Notes: generated by a model from the sequence alone, not told the origin. Shown: positions 46,101 through 58,026, counted from the first letter of the stretch. The stretch is 64,000 nucleotides of DNA from Siphonodentalium dalli (GCA_032622095.1 CP136069.1:170122394-170186393), one strand, 5' to 3'. Program-made: numbers and translations.

Positions 46101-46760
46101 CGGACTATTGTAATCAGCCCCGTGCGTCCGTCTGTCCGTCCGTCCGAGCGTCTGTCCGTCCATCCCGAGTTATAACTCCAGTACTGATCATCCGATTTGA
46201 TTGAAACTTGGTATGTAGGTGTCTCAACCAAGAACACAGGTGCTCTGCAAATCTGGGTTTTTTTTTTTACTTTTTCGGTTTCCGGATGATATCTCAAGTT
46301 TGGATCCTTTAATTGCAAATCCCTTTATTTATATGGATCAGTCATATCAATATACAGGTTGAGTTCGAATTTGAGTTTGATCCGATAATTTTTCCTAGAG
46401 TTATGGACTTTTTTCGACTTAGAAAATTCAATTTTTCTTTCTGTTTTCTTTGGTTTCCGGATGATAACTCAAGTTTGGACTTTTCAATTGAAAATTCCGT
46501 TTTCTTGTGAGTCATTGATATCAAAATACAGGTCAAGTTCGAATTTTATCCGATGATAGTTCTCAGAGTTATGGGCTTTTCGACTTAGAAAATTAAATTT
46601 CCTTCTTTTCAAGTTTGGATTGTTAAATTGGAAATGCTGTTGTTTTTGTGGGTCGCTCACATCAAAATACAGGTCAATTTTGAATTTGAGTTTTATCCAA
46701 TGATTGTTCCCAGAGTTATGAGCCTTTCGACTTTGAATTTTTTTTTTTTTTTCTGTATGA
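46101..46760. repeat. CGTC microsatellite followed by degenerate tandem
   Basis: CGTCCGTCTGTCCGTCCGTC starts at about 46124. Three degenerate units follow, with TTTCCGGATGATA, AACTCAAGTTTGGA, ATATCAA(A/T)ATACAGGT, GATCCGAT-type and AGTTATGG(A/G)C..TTTCGACTTAGAAAATT blocks. A single remnant (TTTCCGGATGATAACT) is at 56779. The same CGTCCGTCCGAACAG style recurs at 47028. Confidence 0.75.
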
Positions 46761-47929
46761 GGGTACCTTCATGGTGTAATCAACTCCTCCTACAGTTTTG
46801 ATCGTAAATATTTGAAACTTCAGAGTATTGTTACCCACATATTGGAGAATTGGAACATGTATATAGATGACGGACAAATTATTTCTTTACGGAATTATTA
46901 ACCCTTTCGACTTAGAACATTTCAACATTTTTTTTAAATTTCTTTAACAAAGCGGCGTCGCCTTGCCACATTTTCGGGGGACACTGTGATCGGCTGACCT
47001 TTTATTTCATCTTGAAATATTGATTTTCGTCCGTCCGAACAGATATCTCAGGCACAGGCTATCGGATATCGATGAATATTAAGAAAACAGTTATTCCCAT
47101 AGTTTTACGAAATGTTGGGCATTATGAAACCTTCCAAAAATCACTTAATCGTGCCAATGGATTGGAGGCCTTGAAATAACGATTACAATATCGTTACAGT
47201 ACAGTTAAAATGCGTCATTTAATTATGGTCATCTCTCAGGAGACACCAAACTTATTTAATTTAATTTGACTTGCTTATAAACATGGATTATCTCTCAGCT
47301 TCATATAACACATTTGAAATAGTTTGTGGGTGTCAAATATTAAATAGAAATTGAAGACCCCTGTCCGGAAACGCTTCTATCAGTTGAAATTGATTGTATT
47401 TCGAATACATTTCTGATAAAATGCGCTGATAGAAAACGGACATATATTAATTGTGTAACCATTTTAGAACAGAGCGTTTAGGCCATGTAATATAGCGATA
47501 TAGAGTATTAGAGTTATCCTATTGCTACGCTTCGAACGTCAAATGTCCTATCTTGAGTGTGTGTATTGTTTTATTCCATAGTAATAAGCGATACTGACTC
47601 TAATTACAAAATTACACAATAAAATGTCTGGTCTCTGTTAACAGTAAACATTTTGGTCGTTAGCTAAAATCACACCAGAATGCGCTATTACTCAATAGAA
47701 GCGTTTCCGAGCAAGGGTAGTCGATTCATATCTAACAGTTTATATCCCGGAAACTATATAACACGTGTTCACAATGAGTTAGACCATCTTTAAAGTAATG
47801 TCTGAAGAGTGACAAAACACAACCTTTGAGAATATATAACTTGATCCCGATAGGACCTAATATGCTGCGAGTAATGACGGAATATATTGTGGTTACGAGT
47901 TATTTGCAAGAGAATGTACTGGCATAAAA
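46761..47929. other. No gene recognised
   Basis: AT-rich with short relatives of the preceding repeat up to about 47110, then nothing recognisable. Confidence 0.45.
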
Positions 47930-48027
47930 AAGTTTTTAATTATAATTTATATGAATTTTTCTTACATTCTTTAACAATTTTAATCATTTTTTCTTACATT
48001 ATTTGACAATTGTTTTTATGTAAATTT
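47930..48027 (-). mobile_element. Remnant of the GCATTCTCTTATATATGCGAG MITE tandem
   Basis: TTTTTCTTACATTCTTTAAC and TTTTCTTACATTATTTGACA are inverse copies of the tandem units in 39741-39965. AGAGAATGTACTGGCATA just before resembles the family end. It is cut off where the next LINE fragment begins. Confidence 0.6.
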
Positions 48028-48990
48028 TATTGGTAAAATACTAGAAAAGGTAGTCTTCAACAAAGTCTTTAATCATTTAAATATTAACAACCTATTATAC
48101 AAATACCAATCCGGTTTTATACCAGGTCACAGTACTGAACAACAACTTATTGAAATATTTCACAATATACACCACGCTGTAGACAATGAACAAAGCACGT
48201 GCGCTGTTTTCTGTGACATCTCGAAAGCTTTTGACAATGTATGGCACCAAGGTCTTTTACTTAAACTAAATCACTATGGAATAACAGACACTCTGCTAAA
48301 ATGGTTCAGAAATTATCTCGAAGGGCGGCAGCAAAGGGTGCAAATAAATTCTAGCTTTTCAAAATATTCTCCAATAACGGCAGGGGTCCCCTAAGGGTCT
48401 GTGGTCGGCCCTTTGCTCTTTTTAATCTACATAAATGATATTGCAGACAATATTAAATCGCATGTTAGATTATACGCGGACGGCACATGCTTCATAAATT
48501 CCGATACGGACATTCAAAACCTTGAATAAAGTGTAAATAAAGACATTGGAAACATAAAAGTGGGCCGATACATGTCTAGTGAAATTCAATAATTCTAAAA
48601 CAAAATTACTATTTTTTACAAGTTCACAAAGCCCTGAGAGACCAAATATAGTCTTTGGTGGACTGCAACTCGAATATTCTAAACAACACACGCATCTAGG
48701 TATGGAAATAGATGACGACTTAACATGGGACAGTTATATAGAAAATGTATGAACCAGAGCTTATGCTAAACTATCCCAACTACGAAGACTGAAGTATATT
48801 TTGAACCGCAAAACTCTTGAAATCCTCTATTTATCACACGTCCGTCCAATCATGGAATATGCGAGTAGTGTCTGGGCTGGCGCACCAGATAAGTTACTTT
48901 AAAAACTTGATGATGTAGAATACGAGGCTGCACGAATAATAAGTGGCTGCACGAGATCAGTATCTAGCTCGTGTTTCATCGTATATCAAC
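48028..48990 (+). pseudogene. Decayed LINE reverse transcriptase
   Basis: Conceptual translation gives RT motifs in order: YQSGFIPGHSTEQQL, CDISKAFDNVWHQGL, then TAGVP with a stop (TAA at 48392-48394) where Gln is usual, GPLLFLIYINDI, and YADGT in place of YADDT (second catalytic Asp lost). Further stops and frameshifts follow, with recognisable thumb sequence (RPSNH, then MEYASSVWAG in another frame) to about 48890. It resembles the Jockey/CR1-like LINE at 59060-61500. Clearly inactive. Confidence 0.85.
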
Positions 48991-50041
48991 AAGAACGCCA
49001 AAGTAAAATGTCTTATCCGGGATAAGACAAGCTTATGATTTTCTAGAGGTGTGACGTTTTGACTCATGCTGAACCCGTATCGGGAAAGTATTTGCGTGTG
49101 TAAATCCGATTTTGCCTAAAACCGAATAGCGTCCCTTTGACTGTTAAGTGGCGATATGTACCACCATATATCGAATACCACCTAAACCAACGTGGGTGTT
49201 TCAATTGACTGCGTTACATGGGTTCTGAAGAATTTGTTTTCATTTCTAGAATTATTAGCCTTATTTTGTCAATTAAAATCTGTTGGGGATAATATATGTT
49301 ATATGAAACAATGACTCAAGGAGTACCTTCATAAATCGGGCATATATACAACGTACACACATATCTGCTCGGCGGCGATCACGGAATAACCGATGACTCC
49401 TTTCATCACATTTATTATGGACGTTTATCTCACCTGTCTGTAATCCAACAAAGGTTATAATTCAACAGGACTGGCAGAGCAGGTTCTGTTGTACATCATT
49501 ATTCGATCAGCTCTGGTTTTGTTTGCGGATATTCTGTCAGATCGCAGTTGTGTATTCAGATATTCATGTTAAAATCAGCCCAGTCTTTGGTAATAATAAT
49601 AACGAGCAGCCGTCGGGCAAATGAGAGGATAATCGATAGTTGTTGTTTCGGGGCTTCATTAATTTTGTCGTGCCGAGTTGATGAAATCGGATAAAAAGGT
49701 CCGTGAGCCGGAGCAACTTCATCAGTATTAATAACTGTGCAACCATATATATAACAAAACTAAACCTGCTAATGGGAAACAGAATATTATACAGGGAGAG
49801 GAGCCAACCATTGCAGGTCGATTCTGTCTCGCCTTCTGAAAGGGTTCCGTTCATGTATTCAACAACTCGAGGAAGCCTGAATAAAATACATTTATCGACA
49901 GACACCGACACGGTTTCACCGATTGAGTCCACTCAATTGTCGCGGCTTCTTCAAGTCGATCAGACTTGGGCAACTATACTTCATTGGAATTATTCCGAGT
50001 TTCATTGTCGACCAACTGCATGAATTGTATCATCTATCGCA
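48991..50041. other. Intergenic / possible promoter region of the next gene
   Basis: No repeat or gene recognised. Open frames on both strands at 49564-50023 overlap each other and have no domain. Confidence 0.45.
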
Positions 50042-50314
50042 ATGGATTTGCTGATGTATGCAATTATCATCTGCGCAACGTTCAACATATATGTGATGTG
50101 CCAGCACAACATTAATTTAGCGGGGCAGGATATCATATATGGTCGTTACCGTACTCAAAATGTGTTGCGATGTCGATATCTATGCCGTCACTCGAGTTAT
50201 TGCAATTCTTCTACGTTTGATGTGATACATAAACTCTGCATCCTGTACACGATTCCGAGTTCGGACGCAGACACGCCACGTATATGGACAGCCACCACGT
50301 TGGATTTCCAGGAG
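50042..50314 (+). CDS. First exon of a secreted PAN/Apple-like protein
   Basis: 91 codons. Residues 1-20 form a signal peptide (MDLLMYAIIICATFNIYVMC). The rest shows C-x3-C (CRYLC), a Ser-rich turn with C (SSYCNSSTFD) and KLCILYT, the cysteine layout and LY ending of PAN/Apple domains, which bind proteins or sugars outside the cell. The start context ATCGCAATGG is good. The exon appears to end at 50314 in phase 0, where GAG is followed by GTACGA, a plausible splice donor; the open frame reads on only seven more codons. Later exons were not found; the presumed intron contains the insertion at 50374-51930. It could instead be an isolated gene fragment. Confidence 0.6.
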
Positions 50315-50362
50315 GTACGACATAAATTTAGTTATTGAAGTAACATGGTATAACCGTTTATC

Positions 50363-51941
50363 TGATTCTCCCAGGGGGGGGGGGGGGGGGGGTCATCCAC
50401 TTCCATACACTAGGCCGGGGTGGGTGGGTGGTTCAGCTGCGAAAAAGTCACTTTTTTCCTGAGTGGTCGCAATTTTTTCCTCTTACAACATTTCTTCAAT
50501 ATAAATGCCTCAAAGTGTTCAGCATCATTGTTAAGGTGTGTATGACACTTAGGGCAGTGCTTAGGGGGTAGTTAGTGTGGATATGGGCATGATGCTTCTC
50601 AGAAATCCAGATTACGAACCAACTCTCAGGAATTCGCCTTTTACATCCGATCACATTGCCATGTACCAATGCTACTGGTTCCAGATGAAAATGGACAGTT
50701 ATGTAGCACATGAATAAACTTTAATATAAATAAAATGAAAAAAGCTATTCATTTATTTCATTAATATTTACTCATTATACCTGATCAGACCAGATGACTC
50801 AGTCAAAATTGTATCGGAACTTGGCATGGGACTGAGATAATAATCTTGAGATGGTGGGACCCAGATAAAAGATTGGGCGAGCATACATATACCTTGAATG
50901 TGTAGATATGGAGAAGGCTGCTAAGTGGAATAAACAAAATCAGAACAGATGAGTGAAAAGAAGGGAAAGAAAATATAATATAACTTAATATAATATGCAA
51001 GTCTAAAAATAATGTGCTGGTCATCAGCAAAATGATCGAAGTCTGCAGAGGGCGAATTTGGCGATACTACCCGGCATAGCATCAACAAATTCAACCTCTA
51101 ACGACCTCATTCTATTTTGGTCTCGACCAACCATGGAGAACTAGCTACATATGAGGGTCACATATGGTGAATTTGGTAATGCTATAGCCCACTCTGCTGG
51201 GTAGCATCACAAAACTCACCCTCCTTGGAGCTTATTCTGCAGACTGCATATGACCGTCTTATTTTCAAGTTTCTATTTACACGCAGTACATGTATTTGTA
51301 TGAATGCTTGACCTGGGTCTGGCATTAGCACAGTACCTAGCCCAAGAACTCAGCTCATGGAAATGAAAATTAGTTTTGTGATACATAGTGGATTTCAGCT
51401 GAATACCTGAATTGTTGGAGAGTTAATTGCCAGGTGGTGTTGCCCTAATAATTTGTTCAAAAATCATAATTGACATAAATTCATGTGATACTATGGAACA
51501 CATCTAAAGTTACACTTTCTGTGATGAAAAGAAGGTACACTAATGCTTTTATATTTGTTTACATATATAATGAGCATTATGAGCTACCTTAGACAATATT
51601 TGGGGAAGAATCAATCAATAATTTACTGATCAGCACATGTATTCTGTGTGTTATTTTGGGTTTTTCCAGGTATTTTTTTAGAACCTGTTTCGTGTTGTTA
51701 CAAAAGTTGGAATGACTTAGAAGAACCAGAAATGGAAATGGGTAACTGTAATACTGACCATCAAGCTTAAATGGTGTGTGATATTACATATTTGGAGGTA
51801 AAAAGGGGTGGGTACCCCGCATGAAATTGGAAAATTATTTTTTCCTTCAAATAGGGGGGTGGTGGGTACCCAAGAGCCGGAAAAAAGTTTTTTCAGCCTA
51901 ATGTCATGTCACTTTTTTCCGACCCCCCCCTGATTCTCCCA
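50363..51941. mobile_element. 1.56-kb insertion bounded by an 11-bp direct repeat
   Basis: TGATTCTCCCA occurs at 50363-50373 and 51931-51941. The segment between starts with 19 G and ends with a C run, preceded by GTCACTTTTTTCCGACCCCC. CACTTTTTTCC is also near the left edge (about 50449). An 11-bp duplication would fit a Mutator-like element, but terminal inverted repeats beyond the G/C runs are weak. No transposase. Inside, 51050-51230 shows a degenerate duplication of GAATTTGG(C/T)(G/A)AT..GGGTAGCATCA-type sequence. Confidence 0.45.
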
Positions 51942-52149
51942 CCAATAATCTGAATCTCCTAATTCACGTCTGATTCTCCATAAAATTCGTGTATTTAATT
52001 ACCAGGTCTTTTATCAGGTTTTTTGTTTTGCTCTTTAAATGGGTACTGTACACTAAAGTAAATCCGCTAATTTATGGGACCATCTCCCGTTATACTCAAC
52101 AAAATATAAAAACAAATGAATGAAATTGAGACATGGATTAGTGCCAAAT

Positions 52150-54673
52150 ACACTCGTCTATATCTATATTTGTGAATGTCTGTCTGTCAGTCTGTCTGTC
52201 TGTGTTCTATAGAAATTCACAGGGGACCACCTAGATGGCACAAAAGGGGTCTACTAGGGGTAACTTTTTACGTGAAAGATAATGGCGAGGGTTAGAATTT
52301 TCTAAAGTGACGTCGTTGTTGTCAGGGACAGAAAAGGGGAGGGGCAGAACAAAAATTGTCGCCGATTGCCACCAAACTTATATATAATCATCCCCATAAT
52401 ATGAGGAATCTAATGGTGAGGTTTAAATATGTCAAAAGTCGCGCCGTTCGCGTCAGTGATGCCCGGAAGGGGAGAGGGGCACCAACATTTTAGCGCCGAA
52501 TTCCACCAAATTGATGCACATTCTTCTGAGATCTTCTCCATGATACAATGAATCTTATTGTGTTATTTGAAGACGCCAAATTGGTGTCGTTGGGATGAGG
52601 GGGCGGTGGGTGGGTACTAAATCTGATAAGAATTGGTTTAGTCGCCGATTGCCACGAAACTTATACAAATTCATCCCCATGGTATGAGGTGTCTAATGGC
52701 GTGGCTTAAAGCTGTCAAAAGTGGCGTCATTCGAATCAGGGGTGCACTGAAAGGGAGAGGGCACCAAAATTGATACACAATATTTTTAGCGCCAATTTCC
52801 ACCAAATTGATACACATTATTATCCATTATATGAGGAATCTAATCGTTTTATTTTAAAGACATCATATTGGTGCTGCTTTGTTGAGAGATGGGGTGGGGT
52901 GGGCACTAAATTTGATAAAAATTTGTTTGTCGCGGATTAGCACCAAACTTACAAATAATAATCTCCATGATATCAGGATAAGAGGGTGAGAAGGACACAA
53001 ACATTGATAAACAATATGTTTAGCGCCGATTTCCACCTGATTGATACATATTCTTCTCATTGATACGAATAATCTGATCGTGTGGTTTAAATGCGCCAAA
53101 TTGGTGCCTTTTGGGTGAGAGATATGCAATGTGGCCCTAAATTTGATAAGAATTTGTATACTCGCCAATTTTCCATAAATTTTATATATATTCATCTCTA
53201 TAATGAGTCTAAGTGTGGGGTTTAATGCTGTCAAAAGTGGCGCTGCTTGAGTCCGAAATAGGGACGGGAGGGTCACCAAAAACTTATAAAAATATGTTTA
53301 GTGCCAATTACCATCAAACTCATACACGTTCTTCTCAAATGATACAATGAATCAAATGTTTGCGAATATCTGTCTGTGTTCTATATATAACTTTAAGGGT
53401 ACAATCGAGATGGCACCAAGGCGGTCTAACAGGGGTAACTTTTTACCAGTAAGATAATGGTGCGGGTTAAAAGTTTCTAAAGTGACGTTGTTGGTGTCAG
53501 GGGATGGGCTATTTTTAGCTCATATTTCGACCAAATTGATATATTATTCTTCTCCGTGATACGAGGAATATAAACGTGTGATTTAAAGACGGACGCGAAA
53601 TTGGTGCCGTTTGGGTGGGAGATGGGGGGGGGGGGGGGGGTAATAACTATGATAATAATTTGTTTAGTTGCCGATTACCACCAAACTTATATATAATCAT
53701 CTCCATTATATAATGCATGCATGAGTATAATAGACGTGGTTTGAATATGACAGAAGTGGCGCAGTTCAAGTCATGTATGAGGGGAGTTGCACCAATGTTT
53801 ATACAAATATATTTAGCGCTAATTCCACCAAATTCATGCACGTTCTTCTCTAATGATATGATGAATTAAATCACATTTGGGTCATGGATGGCGAGAGGAG
53901 ATTCACTAGCATTTATAAGATTGTTCAATTCGCCGATATCCATCAAAGTTATATATAGTCATCTCCCAGGCCATCTCCATGTCGTTCTAATGAGATTTTG
54001 GCATTCCAATTTCACAATCTCGACAAATGGTGACCGATTTAAGTCACTTGAACAATTATATCTTCTCAACTGTCATATTTATATGGGGATGGAAATCAGG
54101 GCATTCCTATAATGATCTAGAAACACAGATACACAGAAGAAAGCATTAACAGTATATTTATATCAATCTATTTAAGAGATACATATATTCATTCAAACTG
54201 AGGGACATTGAATCGTCAGATGATTGCATATTAGAATGGCTCATGTATATATTATAACACGATTGAGTCTGTCGCACTCAATATAGTTTCCACCAAAAAA
54301 GTTACAATTGCCAAGAGATATGGAAATGTAGAGCAGGCCTGTTCAAAAATAGTGGTCACAGTGTGCAGTCAAATATGGTTACTTCTGAGATAAAGGAAAA
54401 CGCAGTCCGTAGCACATGACTTTTCAGGATCCTCCAATATTGACATCTGGCAAGGGTATATCTGCCCGATACAGAGTATTGCTTTCATTTTTTTTAGAAC
54501 AGACTCATCGTCTAACATAAACAACTCAAAATATCGCTGTGTCGGGCACATGTAGCTGCTATACGTGCATAACATAAATTTTTTTTAACTGAAAATGATT
54601 AGCCAGTGTATATAGCACCAGAACAGATGAGCACCTGGACACATCTGTATCTTCATGAAGATATGATAAACTA

Positions 54674-54704
<31 letters not shown>

Positions 54705-55051
54705 ACATCTCTATGTAAAACACAATCGTCGTCTTTTATCTTTTCGAACTAATGTGTTTATGATGTTCATGTTTCATGATATAACGTCTGAAGTATACGC
54801 AGTTGTAAATAAATAAATACTTCTTTATTGGTGGGACGGATTAAACGGTATATACAAAATGATAATCGCTCCGACCTGACAAGGTGAGCCACTACTTATA
54901 TTTCATGTGTAAGAATTATGTTTTGTGATGCCATTTGGATATACAATTTATGAGAATATGTGTAACACCTTGGGAGCAAGAGTATTGTCTATTCCCACCA
55001 CATATCCACAGAGGGTTTCACATCACTTTAACCTGGGCAACGCCGGGTAAC
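52150..55051 (+). mobile_element. Helitron-like non-autonomous element (candidate)
   Basis: The left part has TGTCTGTCTGTCAGTCTGTC (about 52180). The right end has CCTGGGCAACGCCGGGTAAC then CCTGCTAGT (55030-55060): a short GC-rich palindrome just before a CTAGT end, as in Helitron 3' termini. No Rep/helicase gene is present. The edges are not proven, and the long internal array is described separately. Confidence 0.4.
52350..53880. repeat. Degenerate tandem array, unit about 280-290 bp
   Basis: GTCGCCGATTGCCACCAAAC and variants occur at 52358, 52651, 52929, about 53161 and 53667. Each is followed by ATNATCATCCCCAT-type, TATGAGG..TCTAATGG and GTTTAAA..GTCAAAAGTGGCG blocks. A second half-unit has TTTAGCGCC(G/A)ATTTCCACC and GCCAAATTGGTG. 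G runs (to 16 G at about 53624) follow GAGATGGG. Open frames across it are artefacts. Confidence 0.85.
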
Positions 55052-55180
55052 CCTGCTAGTATGCTATATGAACGATAACAGCATTGTAATTATGATGAAA
55101 ATTTAATATATGACTCCACAAATGGCCGAATTCAGTGTACCCTTTAACATTACTTCGATAAAAAATTAAATATATTTTTT
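54120..55180. other. No gene; (GATT)n run
   Basis: A (GATT)7 run is at about 54675-54702. Otherwise no gene recognised; includes the candidate Helitron end at about 55050. Confidence 0.45.
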
Positions 55181-55183
55181 ATT

Positions 55184-55600
55184 TATGAATATCTCCGTAA
55201 TTTAGTCAATATAAAGTACGTCCTTAAAATGACTTCTTCGGCAGAAAACGCTCTTTAAAATGTTTTTAAAATATTGATTAATTTCTGAATACCTTCGTTA
55301 TTTAGTCAATATAATCTTGTTATACCGTGGTCAGTTCAGTATTAAGGTTAACGCTCTTTAAATCAAACTCTTTATAATTCATTTGTTATGGTATTATTTC
55401 TGAATATCTCCGATATTTAATCAATATAAACTACGTCTTTACAATCACTTGTTCGGAAAAGAAACACTCTTTAAAATGTTTTGTAAAATGCTGTTTAATA
55501 TCTGAATAGCTCCGTTATTTAGTCAATATAATCATCATGTTGTACCCGTTGTCAGTTCGGTATTAGAGACGAATACGGATAGCTATTGGTAGTCGTAAAT
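55184..55600. repeat. 215-bp tandem duplication, each unit a diverged dimer
   Basis: TGAATATCTCCG starts at 55185 and 55401 and TGAATA(C/G)C(T/-)CCGTTATTTAG at 55286 and 55503. This gives an A-B-A-B arrangement of half-units that share TTTAGTCAATATAA. The A half-units carry AAAACGCTCTTTAAAATG (55247) or its variant AAACACTCTTTAAAATG (55461); B carries TTAACGCTCTTTAAAT (55349). Confidence 0.85.
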
Positions 55601-56480
55601 CTATCCGTATGGACAAAAAATCCTTTCGCAAAACGACTACGAATAAGAGTTTGCTGAAAACGCATTATCATTATTTCGTACAAATTGTATAACTCAAAGC
55701 TCGTGTTTGGTATCCATTTAAACTTCACTTGTTTTCAACAATACGATATTCAGGAATTGTTAATTGTCAATAATATGACCAGTCACGGAATTCTCGTGAT
55801 ATATTTTGGCAATACAGCTACAAATGTCAGGTCATATGTGGTGGAAATTCAGGTCGTTGTTATCATGGATGATCTGATAGACGTAATGATAATGGCTGAA
55901 AGAAGGATTCCTAGATTTGGATCTGACATCAACCACGGCGTCATAATTTCAAGCCCCTTCAAGTCCGCGATTTGATTTGAATGCGATTTCGGTTTCACAT
56001 GCCTATCACCTCTATCGATTTATGAAATGCGACAAACGGTTGATGTGCTCTTTAATGGCATTCACTTCTGATTTGGTCCTATTAAATGGAACCAAAGTCG
56101 ACGCGATGTGCGCCATGCTGATACGTGTTCGATACCCAAATAGATCATTATTTTAGCGACTGGTTTCATTGTGTACTTCTAGCTTGGCGATTACTGCGAG
56201 GCTTTGTGTCGTCTGCACCCAGCGATGCCTATCGGTTGTGAATAGCGATCTTATTTCGCGGGAAGCTCGTGACCGCATGTGTTTGTGTGCTAAATTGTTG
56301 TTTTTCAGACATGTGTACATGTATTGTTTAAAAAATATCCTATATTCGCATGTCAGTTCTTTGCCCCACTGGGGAGCTTTTATCTGTATATACCTTATTA
56401 TTTTAGATCATTTACTGTCTGGTTTATAAATTGTTGCTGCGCTACAATAGCTTCTGAAAACGGTTCTGGTTCTCGTTATG
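55601..56480. other. No recognised gene
   Basis: A 96-codon plus-strand open frame at 55685-55975 has no recognisable domain. Nothing else is supported. Confidence 0.45.
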
Positions 56481-56519
56481 ATAAGGCGAAACGGATGAAA
56501 CCCCAACTACGCAAACACA

Positions 56520-56660
56520 CTCGGCGCAGTGTTCAATACACAAACTAACAAAAACCCTCGACACAGTGTTCAAAACACGAACTAACAAACAACCTCGACA
56601 CAGTGTTCAAAACACAAACCAACAAATTCCATCGACGCAGTGTTTAAAACACACGTATTA
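56520..56660. repeat. 37-bp minisatellite, four units
   Basis: CAGTGTTCAAAACACAAACT with ACAAA..CCTCGACA follows a 37-bp period, anchors at 56527, 56564, 56601 and 56638. Confidence 0.9.
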
Positions 56661-57060
56661 CAAACATGTATACTAGAAGATGATGGCTGGATCTTGAGTC
56701 TGCCCCTCATATTACTAAATCGACATCAGCAATTGTTTACGATGCCCTTTTTCGACTTATAATTTTGTCGCTCTGAGGTTTCCGGATGATAACTGTAGTT
56801 TGTGTGATCGGATCTGACATTTGGTATGTCAGGTTATCAGTTATGATGCGGCGTGAGTTGTTTACTGCTTAACGAAATCCGCGTGGAACGACTAGAACGC
56901 CACACAGATAAAATAGCCTGCATGGCGGCATCTTTAGCGAGGATACACTAATAAAAGCTATGCATACTGCATGCGACTAATTAGCTTTTAAAAAATAAAA
57001 AAGAGGTCTTATAAAGCCGCTAACATATAGTGATTGACTATTTCGGGTGATGGGAACGAA
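56661..57060. other. Remnant of the TTTCCGGATGATA repeat, otherwise empty
   Basis: About 56745-56835 matches the unit of 46270-46760 (TTTCGACTTATAATTT, TTTCCGGATGATAACT, TGACATTTGGTATGTCAGGT). The rest is unrecognised. Confidence 0.5.
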
Positions 57061-57061
57061 A

Positions 57062-57440
57062 CCAGGAACAGGAACAGCTTCCGAGTAGCAAGTGATTATT
57101 CCGAGTAACAGGGAATGAGATATAAACTAAATTTTCTCGCATTTTACGCAATGAAACATATACATATTATACATAATTCGAAAACATAGCATCTCCCTTC
57201 GTGATTATTGCAACATTTAAACACTGTTTTTGAGAATTAAGGGTATAAGTGGCAAGGAAAGTCGAGCGGCGAATCGGCAATTAGCATCAATAGGACTATT
57301 CCGAGTAACAGGAACAGGAAACAGAGATATATAATAAATTCTCCCGCGTTCTACGCGGTGAAACGATACATATTATACATAATTTGAAAGCATAGTTATC
57401 TCCCCTTCATGAATATTGCAACATTTCAGAAAAGTTGGTC
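57062..57440. repeat. 200-bp tandem duplication
   Basis: TTCCGAGTAACAGG at 57099 and 57299 starts two copies sharing GAGATATA(A/T)A, TTCTACGCGGTGAAAC-type, ATACATATTATACATAATT and ATTGCAACATTT blocks. Confidence 0.8.
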
Positions 57441-57875
57441 CTGGAAAATAATGTAAAAAATTGCATAGAGGGTGGGACACACTCCCCCTCTCCCACTGCT
57501 GGTAACGGACATTTCTTATCACAACGAATTATCATTTGCTTTAATAACTCGTCACAAGAGGACTTTTGTTTTAACAGGTGAGGTCATACTACGCGCAACG
57601 TTAACTATTTTATCGCGTTTCCTGGATAATTGCATTCATTTGTAACTGGTTCAAAACATAGGAAAACACTATTTTCAGAAATGACGATCTGAGTAGATTC
57701 CTTATTACAATATCAATGTAATAAGGGTGGACGTCAAGCTCTACCCGCGATGTGTAGCGGAAATTACATTACATTCGGCTCCCTGGCTAAAAGGGTTAGA
57801 GTCGTTTCTGTCGCTAGACCATATCACGAAAAGTTTTGCTGTCTACATGGAATAACAGTTTAAGTATTATTTAAG
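57441..57875. other. No recognisable feature
   Basis: Intergenic; nothing supported. Confidence 0.5.
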
Positions 57876-57877
57876 AA

Positions 57878-58026
57878 TTGAATGTAGTGGATTTTTGTGT
57901 TATTTGGGGATACGGCGCTGTGTTCGTTGTGACATTGTGTGAACCGCGAAGCAGTTCTCACTAAATGTGCCCTAACGACCACGACACCGTATACCCCAAT
58001 AACACACACCCACTAAATTCATTTCT
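57878..58026. repeat. Imperfect hairpin, about 45-bp arms
   Basis: GAATGTAGTGGATTTTTGTG then TTATTTGGGGATACGGCG at left pairs with CACGACACCGTATACCCCAA then TAACACACACCCACTAAATT at right. Probably a decayed palindromic MITE. Confidence 0.7.

Noticed and set aside
46313-46536. Overlapping open frames on both strands
   Set aside because: Both fall in the degenerate TTTCCGGATGATA tandem repeat.
52863-53279. 138-codon minus-strand open frame
   Set aside because: It lies entirely within a degenerate tandem array and is not repeated in other units.
54675-54702. (GATT)n run as the tail of a reverse-oriented SINE
   Set aside because: No SINE body or B box was found on the adjacent side, so it is treated as a simple microsatellite.
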